Assembly: GCA_032718475.1 (NCBI GenBank)
Contig: JAUCBJ010007699.1
Coordinates: forward strand, 1 to 64,000
Length of the DNA stretch: 64,000 bases
Direction: 5' to 3'
Origin: Nemertoderma westbladi
Lineage: Eukaryota; Xenacoelomorpha; Nemertodermatida; Nemertodermatidae
Made by a program: the position numbers and the translations under genes. Of this stretch, positions 30,993 through 42,593 are shown piece by piece; within the stretch, counting starts at the first letter, position 1; each line of letters starts with the position of its first letter. The notes beneath the pieces were generated by a model. The model was not told the DNA's origin, made no database searches, and saw nothing but the letters and a program-made list of their open reading frames with translations.

Positions 30993-33120
30993 TTGAAATG
31001 TAAAAAGACACTAAAGATTGCTACAATGAACGCACGCACGCTGAAAGCACAGAGCAATCAGGGTGACATGGTCGCTCTGGCAATGGAATATAACATCGAC
31101 ATCATCTGCATCCAAGAACATCGGATTTGTCATGAAGACACTACCATGAAGTACAATGACATTGGAAATGGATGGACTTTAGTAACAAGCTCAGCAGTAC
31201 GAAACTCGGCCAATGCATCAATTGGTGGAGTAGGAATTCTGCTAAGCCCATTTGCACTTAAGACCCTAAACAACATCGAATCTATAAATTCCAGGGTTAT
31301 GATCGCAACATTTGATGGGAATCCCAAGACAACTGTTATAAGGTTGCTACAGTCCAACCAATGCATCAGAGCCAGAACAAGCAGTCAAGTTTTATGAAGA
31401 ACTGACTGGACTTAATAAGGACATCCCGAAACACAATGTTAAAGTCATTGCTGGTGACCTGAATGCGCAAATTAGCCCAGAAGAGATCAAGGGTTACACC
31501 TATAACACCAGTTCTAACAGAAATGGGTACTTACTCTTAGACCTAATGGAAGAATGTGAATTGATACCAACAAACAACACATTCGAAAAGAGTAAGGGGA
31601 AGCTATGGACCTTTCAATACCCTAATGGAACCAAAGCACAACTGGATTACATCCTTATAAACAAAAAGTGGAGAAATAGCATGATCAACTGCGAGGCATA
31701 CAGCTCGTTCAACCTAATTGGTTTGGACCACAGAATTGTGACTGCAGAGATCAGACTCAGTTTGAGAGCCAGAAAACCCAGGACAAGCAAGCAAATCAAA
31801 TATGACTGGGAGAAACTCAGAACTGACAATGCTGTAAAGGATGCTTACACAGTAGAAGTTCAAAACCGCTTTGGAGCACTTCAGTCAATGGATGAAGACC
31901 AATCCACCAATTCAATATACCAGAATATAATAACAGCCCACAAGGAATCAGCTAAGAGGCATATCCCTCAGAAACCCAAACGAAAACAGTATGTGCCATG
32001 GCAAAACTCTGAGGTAACTTGTAAGAGAGAAGATCTTAAGATAGCCTACAAAGTTAAAACCGAACAACCAACAACCGAAAACATTAACAAGGTTGAGAAA
32101 GCTAAGGACGATCTTAAATTGGCCTACAACATCAGCCAGGAAAAGTACATACAGGATAAAACTGAAGCAATTACAACTGCTCACATACAGCAACAATCAA
32201 GACTTACCTGGCAAACTGTAAATGAGGTATCTGGTCGGAAAAGTTGTGCAAAGGGGCGCCTCAAAGCCGATAGTCCTGAAGAACGTGTTGGGAAGTGGAA
32301 AAATCACTTCAGTAACTTGCTTAAGCAGCCACCAAACATCGAGGTCAGCCCTACCAGGAAAATATATGACAAGACACTACCGATAGAAACAGGGGACTTC
32401 ACACCTTCCGAACTCCAAAGAAGCATTAAAAGCATGTCCAATAATAAAGCGAGTGGATTAGATGAAATCCCAGCGGAGGTATGGAAAACCGGAGTGCTAA
32501 ATAGACCATTATTGAATGTTTGCAACCGGATGTTAAAAGGGGAAAAGCCACCACCAATTTGGACTAAAGGTCAACTAAAGCCTCTCCCCAAGAAAGGAGA
32601 CCTCGGCATACCAACAAACTATCGTGGGATCTGTCTGCTTGTGGTAGCTGCCAAAATATACAATAAAATGATTCCATATAGGATTAGGCCTCACATAGAG
32701 AAACTACTGCATAAGAGCCAAAACGGATTTCGACCAAGTAGATCAACAATAGCTCAGATACTTGCACTACGGAGACTGATTGAAGGAATTAAGTCAAAGA
32801 ATCTCCCCGCAGTCATGACTTTTGTGGACTTCAAGAAGGCATTCGACTCCATCCATAGAGGTAAAATGCATGAAATCCTAAGAGCTTATGGAATACCAGA
32901 AGTAATTGTTGCTGACATTGGATTGTTATATTGTGACACAGAAGCGCAGGTACTCTCACCAGATGGTGAAACTGAGTTTTTCTCAATCCTGGCTGGCGTA
33001 CTGCAAGGTGACACATTAGCACCATTACTATTTGTAATTGTGCTGGATTACGTAATGAGGACGGCCACAAAGAGTGAAGATCTGGGATTCACACTTCAAG
33101 AACGCAGAAGTAGTAGATAT
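30993..33120 (+). pseudogene. LINE A copy 3, 5' part: endonuclease and RT up to motif B
   Basis: It opens with KTLKIATMNARTLKAQ and IDIICIQEHR (endonuclease start). A frameshift near 31340 shifts it to the frame of GCYSPTNASEPEQ, VIAGDLNAQIS and LDHRIV. RT then runs as an open frame (31546-33120) through NNKASGLDEIPAEVW, NYRGICLLVVAAKIYNKM, VMTFVDFKKAFDSIHRGKM (A) and VLQGDTLAPLLFVIVLDY (B). At 33120 a BEL element is inserted. Motif C lies beyond it at 45258. The same group as the fragment at 14715-15465 but a different subfamily. Confidence 0.85.
33116..33120. repeat. Target-site duplication GATAT, left copy
   Basis: GATAT precedes the 5' LTR and recurs at 45226-45230 after the 3' LTR. Joining the two flanks at one GATAT continues the LINE A reading frame. 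Confidence 0.93.
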
Positions 33121-34350
33121 TGTAAAAGCTTTTGCTGAATTGTCCGGTTATTTTTCCTTATTTTCCCGTAAAGTACTCTGTAGTTGGTTTACCAGGCATA
33201 AAAAGGCCGTGTCCTTGCTGTACTGGTGTTTTAGCGGACATAAAAGCTATTTCTTCTGTATTTGTACTTTAGAGGACATAATCCGTAATTCCGTGACGTA
33301 AAAGCTCGATACTCTTGAAAACAGTGTCGCTACCATGACGACGGCTAGCAGCTGATATTGCCACGTCGACGTTTCTTTGTTTCTCTGTTCTCTCGTTGTT
33401 CAGGTTGACCAATCAGAGCGTTTGTTGTCTCTGTGTTGGAGGTATATACAGAAACTCAGTAGTTCAGTGTTATGTTTTTGCCCAGAGCCTAAGAACCGGC
33501 TTTTGGCACCTCCGTGTTTCAGTTTTTAGTCTTACACTAGTAGGTTTAATTATAAGGGCATATATCCTTTAACTGACATACCGATCAAACTCATGGAATC
33601 ACTGATCTGGGAATACACTGACTGCTGACACACGGCTTTTAATAACTGCTGAAACTGCTAAAATTACCTGCTCAATCGATACTGTATACTGCTATTTGTT
33701 GTCGGTTATTCATTATATTGGTTGATGAATTATTATATTGGAATAACGAGAAATAACCCCCGAAAACCCAATATTCTTGATATACCGAAGGTAAGAGAGA
33801 AAGGTTACCAATAAAGATTGTGACTTATGTTAAAGTGGTTTGAAGTGAATCTAATGTTATTTGATAGACCCTACATGAGTCAGTCTGTGTTCCTTTTATA
33901 TGTGACTAAAATCAGTGAAGATTGGCAGATTAGTGTGCAGTATTGTGCAGCATTGTGTATGAGTGAGTCTGTTAAAGAAGCAATTCCTAAAGAATGCGCC
34001 ATATATGTGAATTATAATTAAGCCATATCGTTGTGAGTAGTTTAAGTCATAACTCTGTTTATATAAATAAAGCGCCACGTCCTAAAGGAACTGTTAATAT
34101 TCCCGAAGGTGAATAATATTGTCAGAGATTATAATACTGTCAATCGAATAATACATTAGGCTTACATAGCAATAAAATTAAACCGTCGAACCCAATCTCC
34201 CGGGAATATCCAGCGGGTGAATGGTCGCGCACAGATTGGTTTCGACTAGTGTAGTGAATCAAATACTTGTCATAGACTAAAAACGATTTAATATCTAGAA
34301 GACATCTTAATTTGGCGGGTTAAACTGCCAAAGGTCTGAAAGCGCGAACA
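33121..34350 (+). repeat. 5' LTR of BEL-1 (1230 bp)
   Basis: It starts TGTAAAAGC and ends GCGCGAACA. Within it are CCAAT at 33409, TATATA at 33443, AATAAA at 34066 and a donor-like AAGGTAAGA at 33788. By eye it differs from the 3' LTR by one base (C at 33297 versus T at 44207) and by a 35-bp segment (34078-34112) missing from the 3' copy. No primer-binding site was recognised just after 34350. Confidence 0.95.
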
Positions 34351-34644
34351 TTAAAGGATATAGCTTCTTTATTGCAGTAAGCAATAAAGTTGAAAGTACC
34401 GGTCAACCGGTAAACCTGAACGGTACATCTGTAGGTCCGTAGGCCTAACTGTCCTAACCGGTACTTCCGTATAAGTGCATTAGTATTATTCGATTTGATT
34501 GTTGTATACCGGTAGGCTGTTTAAGAGATTAGGGACTGTACACCCCTTGTTTCTTTTGGAGCTTACTTATTTCTGTCAGTTTTATTTGTTTGTAGGCTAG
34601 TATTGAACAGAAGGCGTGTAAACCTGACCAGATTGTACAGACGA

Positions 34645-35220
34645 TTTGTAGGCTGAGCTGTTGTCTGATTGCTGTTAAGTCCGAACGAATTGCAGTGTGT
34701 GTAGATCACCTGTCCGATTAAGTACGGTTAGGAAGTAGGGGCAGCGAACGCTGTAAGGTAAACCCCCAACTAAAGAATAAGTCGCACTACTGGGTTAGAG
34801 CGCATACTCCCTAATCATTTCGGAGTCTGCATGTCCTGTAGTTTATTTAGGCTTGAGAGTAGTCTGCCATCGTTTAGTCTGTACTTTGTTTGTGTAAGTC
34901 TGTACGGGTAGCGTATAATTTTATTTGGATAATTTGTAGGCTGGATAGTTGTCCGGCTGTTATTAGGTCTGAACGGATTGCGGTGTGTGTAGATCATTTG
35001 TCTGATTAAGTACGGTTAGGAAGTAGGGGCAGCGAACGCTGTAAGGTGAACCCCCAACTAAAGAATAAGTCGCACTACTGGGTTAGAGCGCATACTCCCT
35101 AATCATTTCGGAGTCTGCATATACCGTAGTTTGTTTAGGCTTGATAGTAGTCTGTCAGTGTTCAGTCTGTATTTTGTTTAAGTAGTTTGTACGCGTAGCG
35201 TAATATTTATTATTCAGAGT
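34645..35220 (+). repeat. 288-bp direct duplication in the BEL-1 leader
   Basis: The block from TTTGTAGGCTG through AAGTACGGTTAGGAAGTAGG (34720 and 35008) and GGGTTAGAGCGCATACTCCC to GTCTGTA occurs twice, 288 bp apart. Copies differ at several positions, so the duplication is older than the insertion. Confidence 0.9.
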
Positions 35221-36527
35221 TTATGCGATTATCCGCAACATTCATTCCCCAAGTTTGTTCCTACAGTAATTGTGTTTGTTATACATACCGCTATAGTTAA
35301 ATTAACCCCGGTACTACACGGGCTGCTCGGCGTAGGTAAAGACTGGTGATTTTGTGCATCGGTCACTCCAGCAGATGCCGTGGTTCTTTTAGCTGTTCAA
35401 GTATATTTAACTACTGATTATATGTTATACAAGTACTCGTACCTAATTTAGGGTTTAGTGTACAGTGCTTTCCGAAAGTAATTAGTGTAGGCATTACATT
35501 TGTGGTGTAAAGTGGTTAATAGGCACGTTCGATTAGCTCTATTAACTTCTAGGTAGGAACACTTCGTGATACATAACGTAGTACCTATAGCGATACGGCT
35601 ATAGGTCGTCAGGCGGTGGTATTTTCCTATCTGGACAACACAGTGTACTTACTACTACGTATTATTTTCAAATACCGTAGAACCCTGTCCGTTGTAATAA
35701 CCAGATTTCTAACCCTTTGTTAGGCTGGTTTGTAGACTTCTTGTAAAATTACCCTAAAAATTCGTATTTTGTGTTTTTTGTAAATTTTTGTGTTTATTTA
35801 GAGATTGTAATCTCACCCGAATTGTACGTAATTTGTAGTATTAAGTAACTTAGGTAAATTAGAATTATTTGTTTTAGTGTCTTATAAGTAACACTTCACT
35901 GAAAGCGCACCGCTTTGTGTAGTGATTACTCCCCAGAAATAATAACATTTATTTCAAACATTGACAAAACCCATTAAACGGGTATATATATATTATAAAT
36001 CAACTCAAACGATTTATAAATAGTAGGCCTGCCATACAACAATTAGGTCTCAATATCAGTTGGACTACTGCTTAAATAACGGCAATAAAGTAAGTTAAAG
36101 TAACCAAGTAACCCTTAAAATTCAGAAATTCAGTTATTTAAAATAATTGATATACCGGTATTTACGATAGGCCTATTATCTTTATTTCTATAAATTTAGG
36201 CTGAAATTATACCGGTACTTGTAATTAATTCTAGTCCAGAATTATATATACTACAAATTGTAAGCTGTATACCGGTATTTCCGATAGGCCTATTATATAT
36301 TTATATATATTTGTGCTAAAATTATATGCCGGTTTCTGTAAAAAACCTAGTCTGTAATAATACTTATATATACTATAAGCATACCGGTATTCTAATATAT
36401 TATATATATATCACGCTACACTGAGTAGCAGTATCGGTAATTAATTACTAGGCTAGCAGTTAATGCTGAATTACTAGACTTGCTTAGACTGTAATATAGC
36501 AGTAGGCATTCAACTGTACAATCAAAC
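35221..36527 (+). other. BEL-1 leader, remainder
   Basis: AT-rich with several ACCGGTA and AGGCCTA words. No ORF of note. It lies between LTR and gag ATG and probably carries packaging signals, but none is recognisable. Confidence 0.4.
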
Positions 36528-38888
36528 ATGTCTGACTCACCACAAACATTGTCAGATAGCCTCTTAGAAAGTGCTAGAATGAGTGTTAGACAGGGTCTTA
36601 AAAAGATCTGGGACTCAGCTAAGAGTATAGAGCGTCTGAGACCAAAGTCCAAGTCCCCTCCTACTGTAAGCAAGGCCATCCCTACAGTATTAATAACAGA
36701 ACCGAGGCTGGTCCAACATCGTAGGTCTATCATAGGCACTCGACCTCAGGTCAAGCGAGACCAAGAAGCAGCGGAACAGCAACAACCCGCGAGCCAGGAA
36801 CTTGTTTCTCAGCGGTCCGACAGCTCCAGTAGTTCGGATACTGTTGAGCGGACGCCCGAGCGCGGAGCGAAGATGGCGGATAAGGTTTATGATGAGCGGA
36901 CAACCTATGAAGAATCAACCGACGCCACTTCTTCTCAAGAAGAAAGCGAAGCGACGGCAGAGAAACAGCATAAGAGGGATGCCATTGACATCTATCTGTC
37001 AGACTATCAACGTTTTTTAGGTGATGACGAGTTGAGGAGAAGGTTAGAGGGACTTAGCCCTAATAGTGAAGGAACCAAGCTTGTGTTGGATGCCATCGAT
37101 GCGGAAATGTTAGCGGCGAACCAAGCTAAATTCGATGAACAACTCCGCATCGCTAGAGAACAAGAAGAACAAGTAAGGAAAAAACGTAGAGAAGATAGAA
37201 AGACAGCAGCAGCGGCAGTGGCAGCGGCAGAAGCGGAAAGAAAGGCAGCAGAGGCAGCGGCAGAAAAGAAAGCGGCAGCGGCAGAAGCGGAAAGAAAGGC
37301 AGCAGAGGCAGCGGCAGAAAGGAAAGCGGCAGCGGCAGAAGCGGAAAGAAAGATAGCAGTGGCAGAAGCAGAACGGAGGGCATCTGAAGAGACAACCCAA
37401 CTAGAGTTGGAAAATCTTCAAGAGAGGCAAGATAACTTTAATAAACAGTCAACAGCTAGTAATATGCAGATGATGAATCGATCTACTCCCAAACGACAAG
37501 GTTATACATCATCTGAGGAAGGCGATACCACCGACGCTGAAGGCGGAGGAAATAGATCTCGTCTAAGCAGACGTAAAAGAACATTCCACCGTCAGAAATT
37601 GCCTGATTTGCCTCCAGCTGTTAGAAGGCAACTAAATAACACCAACTTAGAGAGTACAGAACCCACAGACCAAATAATTACAATAGAAAGACTCCCCACT
37701 ATAGTAGATGAGCCTGAAATAAGTAGGCCTGTTCTTGAAATCACCCCTTCGGTAATAGACACCCCTGTGCTCCCTGAAGCTACCTATAAATTCCCTCTGC
37801 ATAGCACTAAGCTACCTGTGCCCCGTAGAACTGCCCAGGAGACAGTTCAGGTCCTGGACCCCGAGCGAAATATTCCAAATTTGTCGCCCGTTGTCCCTCG
37901 TCTGCCCGCTACGACGTTGGCGGATCCCGTTTCGGCGGTTGATTGGGTAGACGAGAGACGGCGGGGGATGGATATTCTCCTCGGAGAGATGAAGGAGAAT
38001 CGGATACGCTCCTCCCAACAGGTCCGAGAGTTGGAAGGGACTGTCCAACATTTAAAGGGAACAGTGAGGGAAAGTAAGTTAGAGTTGCAAGAAGTGCAGC
38101 AAAATATCGCGCTAGAGCGCGATAAATTAGTAAATTTACAAAAGGGTATACCACCACCCCCTGTAACAATGTGTCAACCCGTTAGGTCTGAAGTATCTCA
38201 TGCGCAAGGTGTGGAGCCTACACGCATTTATACTGCTAGCGAAGTAGAAACTCCTATAGTGAACCCTATTAAGGGTAATTATAGACCTGTTGATAATGAT
38301 ATTCCCTATAGAACTGATCATAATCCGAGAAATTTATATACCGATAACTCGATATTAAATAACACGATGGCCCAAGAAAGTTTTACGCGTCAAATGGCTA
38401 GAACCGAAGCCCGGCAAGCGGTAAAGGTGGGAGAGATCGTCAAGTTCAATGGAGATGAGATGAAATGGTTACCTTTTAATGAATATTACAAAGATAACAT
38501 ACAGAACTCTGTACTATCTAATGGAGAAAAACTTAGATACCTCATCGAGTGCTTGGAAGGATCTCCCAAGTTAATGGCGTTAAGGTTTATTGGACATCCA
38601 GACGGATTAAGACAAGTTTGGGATACACTAAACATCAGGTATGGTAATAGGAATAACATAGCTGGGTATTTGTATGCAAAGTTGGTAGCGCCCCGAAAGT
38701 TTATTAGCAGTGGGATTATAGAGTTTTCCGATGAAATTCAGGAGATCTGCAGACAATTAGATTGGCTAGGTAAGTCTCATGAGTATCAGAGTGCTATGGT
38801 TATTAGAGCAGTGGCTTCTACTTTACCGAAGGGTGGAGTAGGTACACGCTGGGATAAGAAAGTGTTATATATGATGGAACAACAATGA
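36528..38888 (+). CDS. BEL-1 gag-like protein
   Basis: The 786-residue ORF runs from ATG 36528 to TGA 38886-38888. Residues about 1-130 are polar and Ser-rich. Residues 195-290 are a highly charged Ala/Glu/Lys helix with an 18-residue tandem unit (AEAERKAAEAAAE type, a 54-bp repeat at about 37207-37380). Residues about 480-560 include a second coiled coil. The last 150 residues (from VGEIVKFNGDEMKWLPFNEY through LRYLIECLEGSPK to WDTLNIRYGN) match the capsid-like domain of Pao/BEL elements (DUF1759 family). That domain is cut by the TGA: the same frame continues after it with the expected FLDGEV-type continuation. The ORF is otherwise intact. Confidence 0.85.
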   Translation: MSDSPQTLSDSLLESARMSVRQGLKKIWDSAKSIERLRPKSKSPPTVSKAIPTVLITEPRLVQHRRSIIGTRPQVKRDQEAAEQQQPASQELVSQRSDSSSSSDTVERTPERGAKMADKVYDERTTYEESTDATSSQEESEATAEKQHKRDAIDIYLSDYQRFLGDDELRRRLEGLSPNSEGTKLVLDAIDAEMLAANQAKFDEQLRIAREQEEQVRKKRREDRKTAAAAVAAAEAERKAAEAAAEKKAAAAEAERKAAEAAAERKAAAAEAERKIAVAEAERRASEETTQLELENLQERQDNFNKQSTASNMQMMNRSTPKRQGYTSSEEGDTTDAEGGGNRSRLSRRKRTFHRQKLPDLPPAVRRQLNNTNLESTEPTDQIITIERLPTIVDEPEISRPVLEITPSVIDTPVLPEATYKFPLHSTKLPVPRRTAQETVQVLDPERNIPNLSPVVPRLPATTLADPVSAVDWVDERRRGMDILLGEMKENRIRSSQQVRELEGTVQHLKGTVRESKLELQEVQQNIALERDKLVNLQKGIPPPPVTMCQPVRSEVSHAQGVEPTRIYTASEVETPIVNPIKGNYRPVDNDIPYRTDHNPRNLYTDNSILNNTMAQESFTRQMARTEARQAVKVGEIVKFNGDEMKWLPFNEYYKDNIQNSVLSNGEKLRYLIECLEGSPKLMALRFIGHPDGLRQVWDTLNIRYGNRNNIAGYLYAKLVAPRKFISSGIIEFSDEIQEICRQLDWLGKSHEYQSAMVIRAVASTLPKGGVGTRWDKKVLYMMEQQ

Positions 38889-41018
38889 CGAGACCCTACC
38901 ATGGCTGATCTCATGTCATTCTTAGATGGAGAAGTGAAATTACAGCTCCTAAGGCAGTCCAGAGAGAAGACATTGGAAAACAAGGTAAGTGAGAAACCCG
39001 TTTCTAGGAGAAGGGTAACACCAGTATGTTATACCGACGACGGTGAAAGCCAAACTTCTCAAGGAGAGGACAGCGGGAAAGACACTGACAGATCTTATTA
39101 TGTCAATAAAATGCCTAAAGATCAGGTAAGTAAATCCGAGTCTCGACCCAATGACAGAAGGGAACTGGTACAAAAAACCCTTCCTACGTCTCCTAAAAGA
39201 ATTCAGGTGAGAAAGCCCGAGGAAAGAACAAGTGTGCACCACATAGCACAGGTTAAAGTAAGTAACATCAAGCCGAAATGTGTGCTGTGCGACGGGCCCC
39301 ACCGTTTAAATGCGTGTGATAAATTCCTGAGGAAATCACTCGAGGATAGACGTGAAGTCATGTGGGATAAGCGGTTGTGTTATAATTGCCTCAGACGAGG
39401 ACACCAACGGCGAACCTGTAACTCCGACGCAAGGTGTGCAAAGTGCGGCGCAAAACATCATATCTTGTTGCACACGGAATTCGAACGAAACAGCCCGAGT
39501 CAGGTAAGTGAGTCCGAACTACATGTCCAATTCAGTGATGTGAACGACACTGATCAATCTGAGATGGAAGGATTCTATACGGACGATTTCTCCGACCAAA
39601 ACGAATCCTGTTACCTAATAAACACCACCGCAGTGTATCGAGCACTTGTGTATGAGAAAGACACAGACAGCGACCTTACCTTAACTACTTCCGATCAACA
39701 ACCATCTTGGAAAGCGCCAACTTCCAATATAGGAATCCGAGAATTTCCTGTAGTCCAGTTACGGGTCCACGGACCTCAGAAGAGCTATATAGTGAACGCC
39801 CTCCTGGACTCCGGTAGCACAGGAACATTCATCGATAAAGAACTAGCCGAAGTCATCTTTGCTGGACAACCCAAGTTCCGAACCAAGCTAAACATGTCAG
39901 GGATCATGCAGGTTTGGAATTCTACTGTAGCTGCCGACTATTATATAGGTGAGTTGTCCACCCCCCAGGACGAACTAGGAGAACATAGCATCAGGTCAGT
40001 GAAAATGGTGGCTATAAAGAACTTCGCTACTACACAAGCAGACCTTTATAATTGGGACGAGGATGAGAGCATCCAACATCTTAACATACCTCGATTCCAG
40101 ACTGATTATCCTGGAGTGCAAATACTCATCGGCCAAAACGCGCATGAGGCGCTGGAGACATTAGAGAAACGGCCTGCTCAACCGCAGCCACTACAGACCT
40201 ATGCGGTAAGAACTAGAGTAGGTTGGTACCTTACTGGACCTTCCCGTAGAACGCTCAGGGAAAGACTGCTTCAAGATCGCGTCTGCCAGGTAAGTGAATG
40301 GGAAGATGATACTAGTGAGGGAGACGACCCAACTGAGGGAACACCACACTCCTCAGATAATGACAATCTTAACTCCAATGTAGATCAATGGAGATATTGC
40401 CCCAAGACGATGAATACAACTGACATCGCTTCCAGAGGAGCAACTCCTCAAGAACTGACAGATACTACAGACCGGTTAGGTGAACCCGACTTCCTGAGTA
40501 AGGAGGATGAATGGCCTCCCCATCTTACTCCGACTGAGATTAGACCAGCCAAGGGAGCGGAGAAAGTTAAACCTAAAACCCGGACGGGTGGAGCGGAGTT
40601 ATTTGAACCCGGGATAGATCTGTCGGTATTACATATTGCCAGGGACGACGCCGTGGATCTGGACCTCCCCACCGCGAGTGGATCCTTCATGAAGATCAGA
40701 GAGAGCGATTGGAGCTCTGGAACATCAGACGTCTCGCAGGGACTCTCACCTCTCCTGCAGAGAGCGACGGACCACTATAGCTCCTGGAATCGGCTTTGTG
40801 ACGCCGTCATATACTTTGAGCAATGTTTCTATCGTCACTATTCCAGGACGAAGAGGAAACCTGGAATTGTATTCAGGATGCAGCGACTCAATCACCCAGT
40901 CGGTCGTTTGTGTTTACCGGAAGGGAATGGAGGACTCTCCGGAAACTGTGGAAGGCAAGATTCTCATCCCACGACCACCTCCCTAATCCTTCAAACATCT
41001 AGGGACTCCATAACGTAA
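38889..41018 (+). CDS. BEL-1 pol-like ORF: zinc knuckles, protease, RT deleted
   Basis: In the same frame as gag, directly after its TGA; the first ATG is at 38901. Near residues 126-190 there are three Cys/His clusters (CVLCDGPHRLNAC, CYNCLRRGHQRRTC, CAKCGAKHHILLH). An aspartic protease follows with ALLDSGSTGTFID, then ILIGQNAHEAL and RVGWYLTGP. After an acidic stretch the sequence jumps to QWRYCPKTMNTTDIASRGA and FLSKEDEWP, which in intact BEL/Pao pol follow RNase H. Hence RT and RNase H (normally several hundred residues) are gone. A degenerate YSSWNRLCDAVIYF segment and an unrelated C-terminus end the ORF. AGGTAAGT words recur in phase. Confidence 0.85.
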   Translation, partial: RDPTMADLMSFLDGEVKLQLLRQSREKTLENKVSEKPVSRRRVTPVCYTDDGESQTSQGEDSGKDTDRSYYVNKMPKDQVSKSESRPNDRRELVQKTLPTSPKRIQVRKPEERTSVHHIAQVKVSNIKPKCVLCDGPHRLNACDKFLRKSLEDRREVMWDKRLCYNCLRRGHQRRTCNSDARCAKCGAKHHILLHTEFERNSPSQVSESELHVQFSDVNDTDQSEMEGFYTDDFSDQNESCYLINTTAVYRALVYEKDTDSDLTLTTSDQQPSWKAPTSNIGIREFPVVQLRVHGPQKSYIVNALLDSGSTGTFIDKELAEVIFAGQPKFRTKLNMSGIMQVWNSTVAADYYIGELSTPQDELGEHSIRSVKMVAIKNFATTQADLYNWDEDESIQHLNIPRFQTDYPGVQILIGQNAHEALETLEKRPAQPQPLQTYAVRTRVGWYLTGPSRRTLRERLLQDRVCQVSEWEDDTSEGDDPTEGTPHSSDNDNLNSNVDQWRYCPKTMNTTDIASRGATPQELTDTTDRLGEPDFLSKEDEWPPHLTPTEIRPAKGAEKVKPKTRTGGAELFEPGIDLSVLHIARDDAVDLDLPTASGSFMKIRESDWSSGTSDVSQGLSPLLQRATDHYSSWNRLCDAVIYFEQCFYRHYSRTKRKPGIVFRMQRLNHPVGRLCLPEGNGGLSGNCGRQDSHPTTTSLILQTSRDSIT

Positions 41019-42593
41019 CAACATATGGAGTGGGTGTGTGACTCTATTATTTTATATTATTTTATTATTTTTATATTTATGTATGTATTACTATGTAATT
41101 TTATTATAATCGTTTTATTTAATTTAGTAGAATGTTAATTTAGCGATTATTTAGTAGATTAGTGCAATATATATTCGTGTTTATTACGTACGTAATTACT
41201 TATATTATATTTAGTGCAACGGCGAGAAATAATTATTTTTCTCTTTCCTTACTGTCCGTATTATATTATAAATACGTAACTACAGTAAGATGAAATGTCC
41301 GTACTTATTAAAGTACAATAAAGCCACTACTATATTTAAGTATTATTGGTAGGCAGAGTATTAGGAATGCAAAGTTCAGATCCTCGTGTCTCGGCTAAAC
41401 CAAGCTCTGGGTAGACCTTGGAAACGACTTGCCTCTTCACACTGACATTGCTTCGTGCGATATTGCTCTCATACCGTATATTAAATAATACATATAGTAG
41501 CGTGATGTCCCTTTAACAGTAGCGTATAACGCAAAATAAATCTGTTAAACCCTTTGACCATCTGTAATTCTAGTCGATTAAGATATCGCGGCACCCACCG
41601 ATATACTTGAAAGACAAATTCTAGAATCAGTGGTTAACGTCCCCAGACAAGTTCTGGAATAAATTGGTGCCTATCTCAAATATTAATTATTTAATATTTG
41701 CAAATCTAATAAATCAAATCTGTAAAATTCAGATCCTTCAACAATTCTAGTCAATTAAGATATCGTAGCATTTACCGATATTCTTAAAAAAGACAATTGT
41801 CATAGAATTAAGGATCTTGTGTCCCTAGACATGTTCTAGAATCAAAATATGTCCATTTAATTATCAAATAATAAAATTTCAGGGAATAAATTTAAATTCA
41901 TGCCTTTTAATGAATTTAATAAATTGCCATTTTTACGCAATTTATAAAGTTCCCAAAATTCCATTAATTAATAGATCAAGGGAGCGGAGATTTATCTTAT
42001 CATGCGTATGAGTGTGTGAAAGTCTCCCAAACATAGTCAATAGCCGATAAAATTCATAAAGTCATGTATAAAACAGAACATTGACTATTAAAGAATACTA
42101 TTAAATAACATCCCAGATCTGTATGCATTGGAATCACCCTAATTCTACCGCTAGCTTTGCATAATGTCACCATAGCAACAACCACGCTAGAATTAGAATT
42201 GAGTCAAAAGAACAATAGAAAGCTTGTCCCATTGAATAGCATAGGGAATAAATAGCGCACTACTAGTATCCAAGGATACATAATAATACAGTGACATTCT
42301 GGAAGGCATGACTAACGGACAAATGGCCCGAATGTGTGTAATTTGTGACAAGTTGTGTGTGTGGTATTTGTGAGTTTATAGGTGAATGTTACTGCTAAAG
42401 TGTGTTTACAGTAGCTAGTCGCAATCGTAAAAGTAACCTAACTCTCCAAGGAAAACCTGAAGTACATCTAAGCCTTTGGGACGGACAGTTGAGTGACTTG
42501 TGCCGGTTGTCGTTGTCGTTGTGCGGCTACGTCGTTGGCGAAAGTACAGCGGCGACGACACATCGGCGCTGAGGATCTCGTACTGTCCGGGGG

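Noticed and set aside
33827-34021. 64-residue ORF inside the BEL-1 LTR (also at 44737)
   Set aside because: Present in both LTRs only because they are copies. No motif, and it lies in the untranslated leader.
37110-37400. Cysteine-rich minus-strand ORF
   Set aside because: Shadow of the Ala/Glu/Lys repeat of the BEL-1 gag on the other strand.
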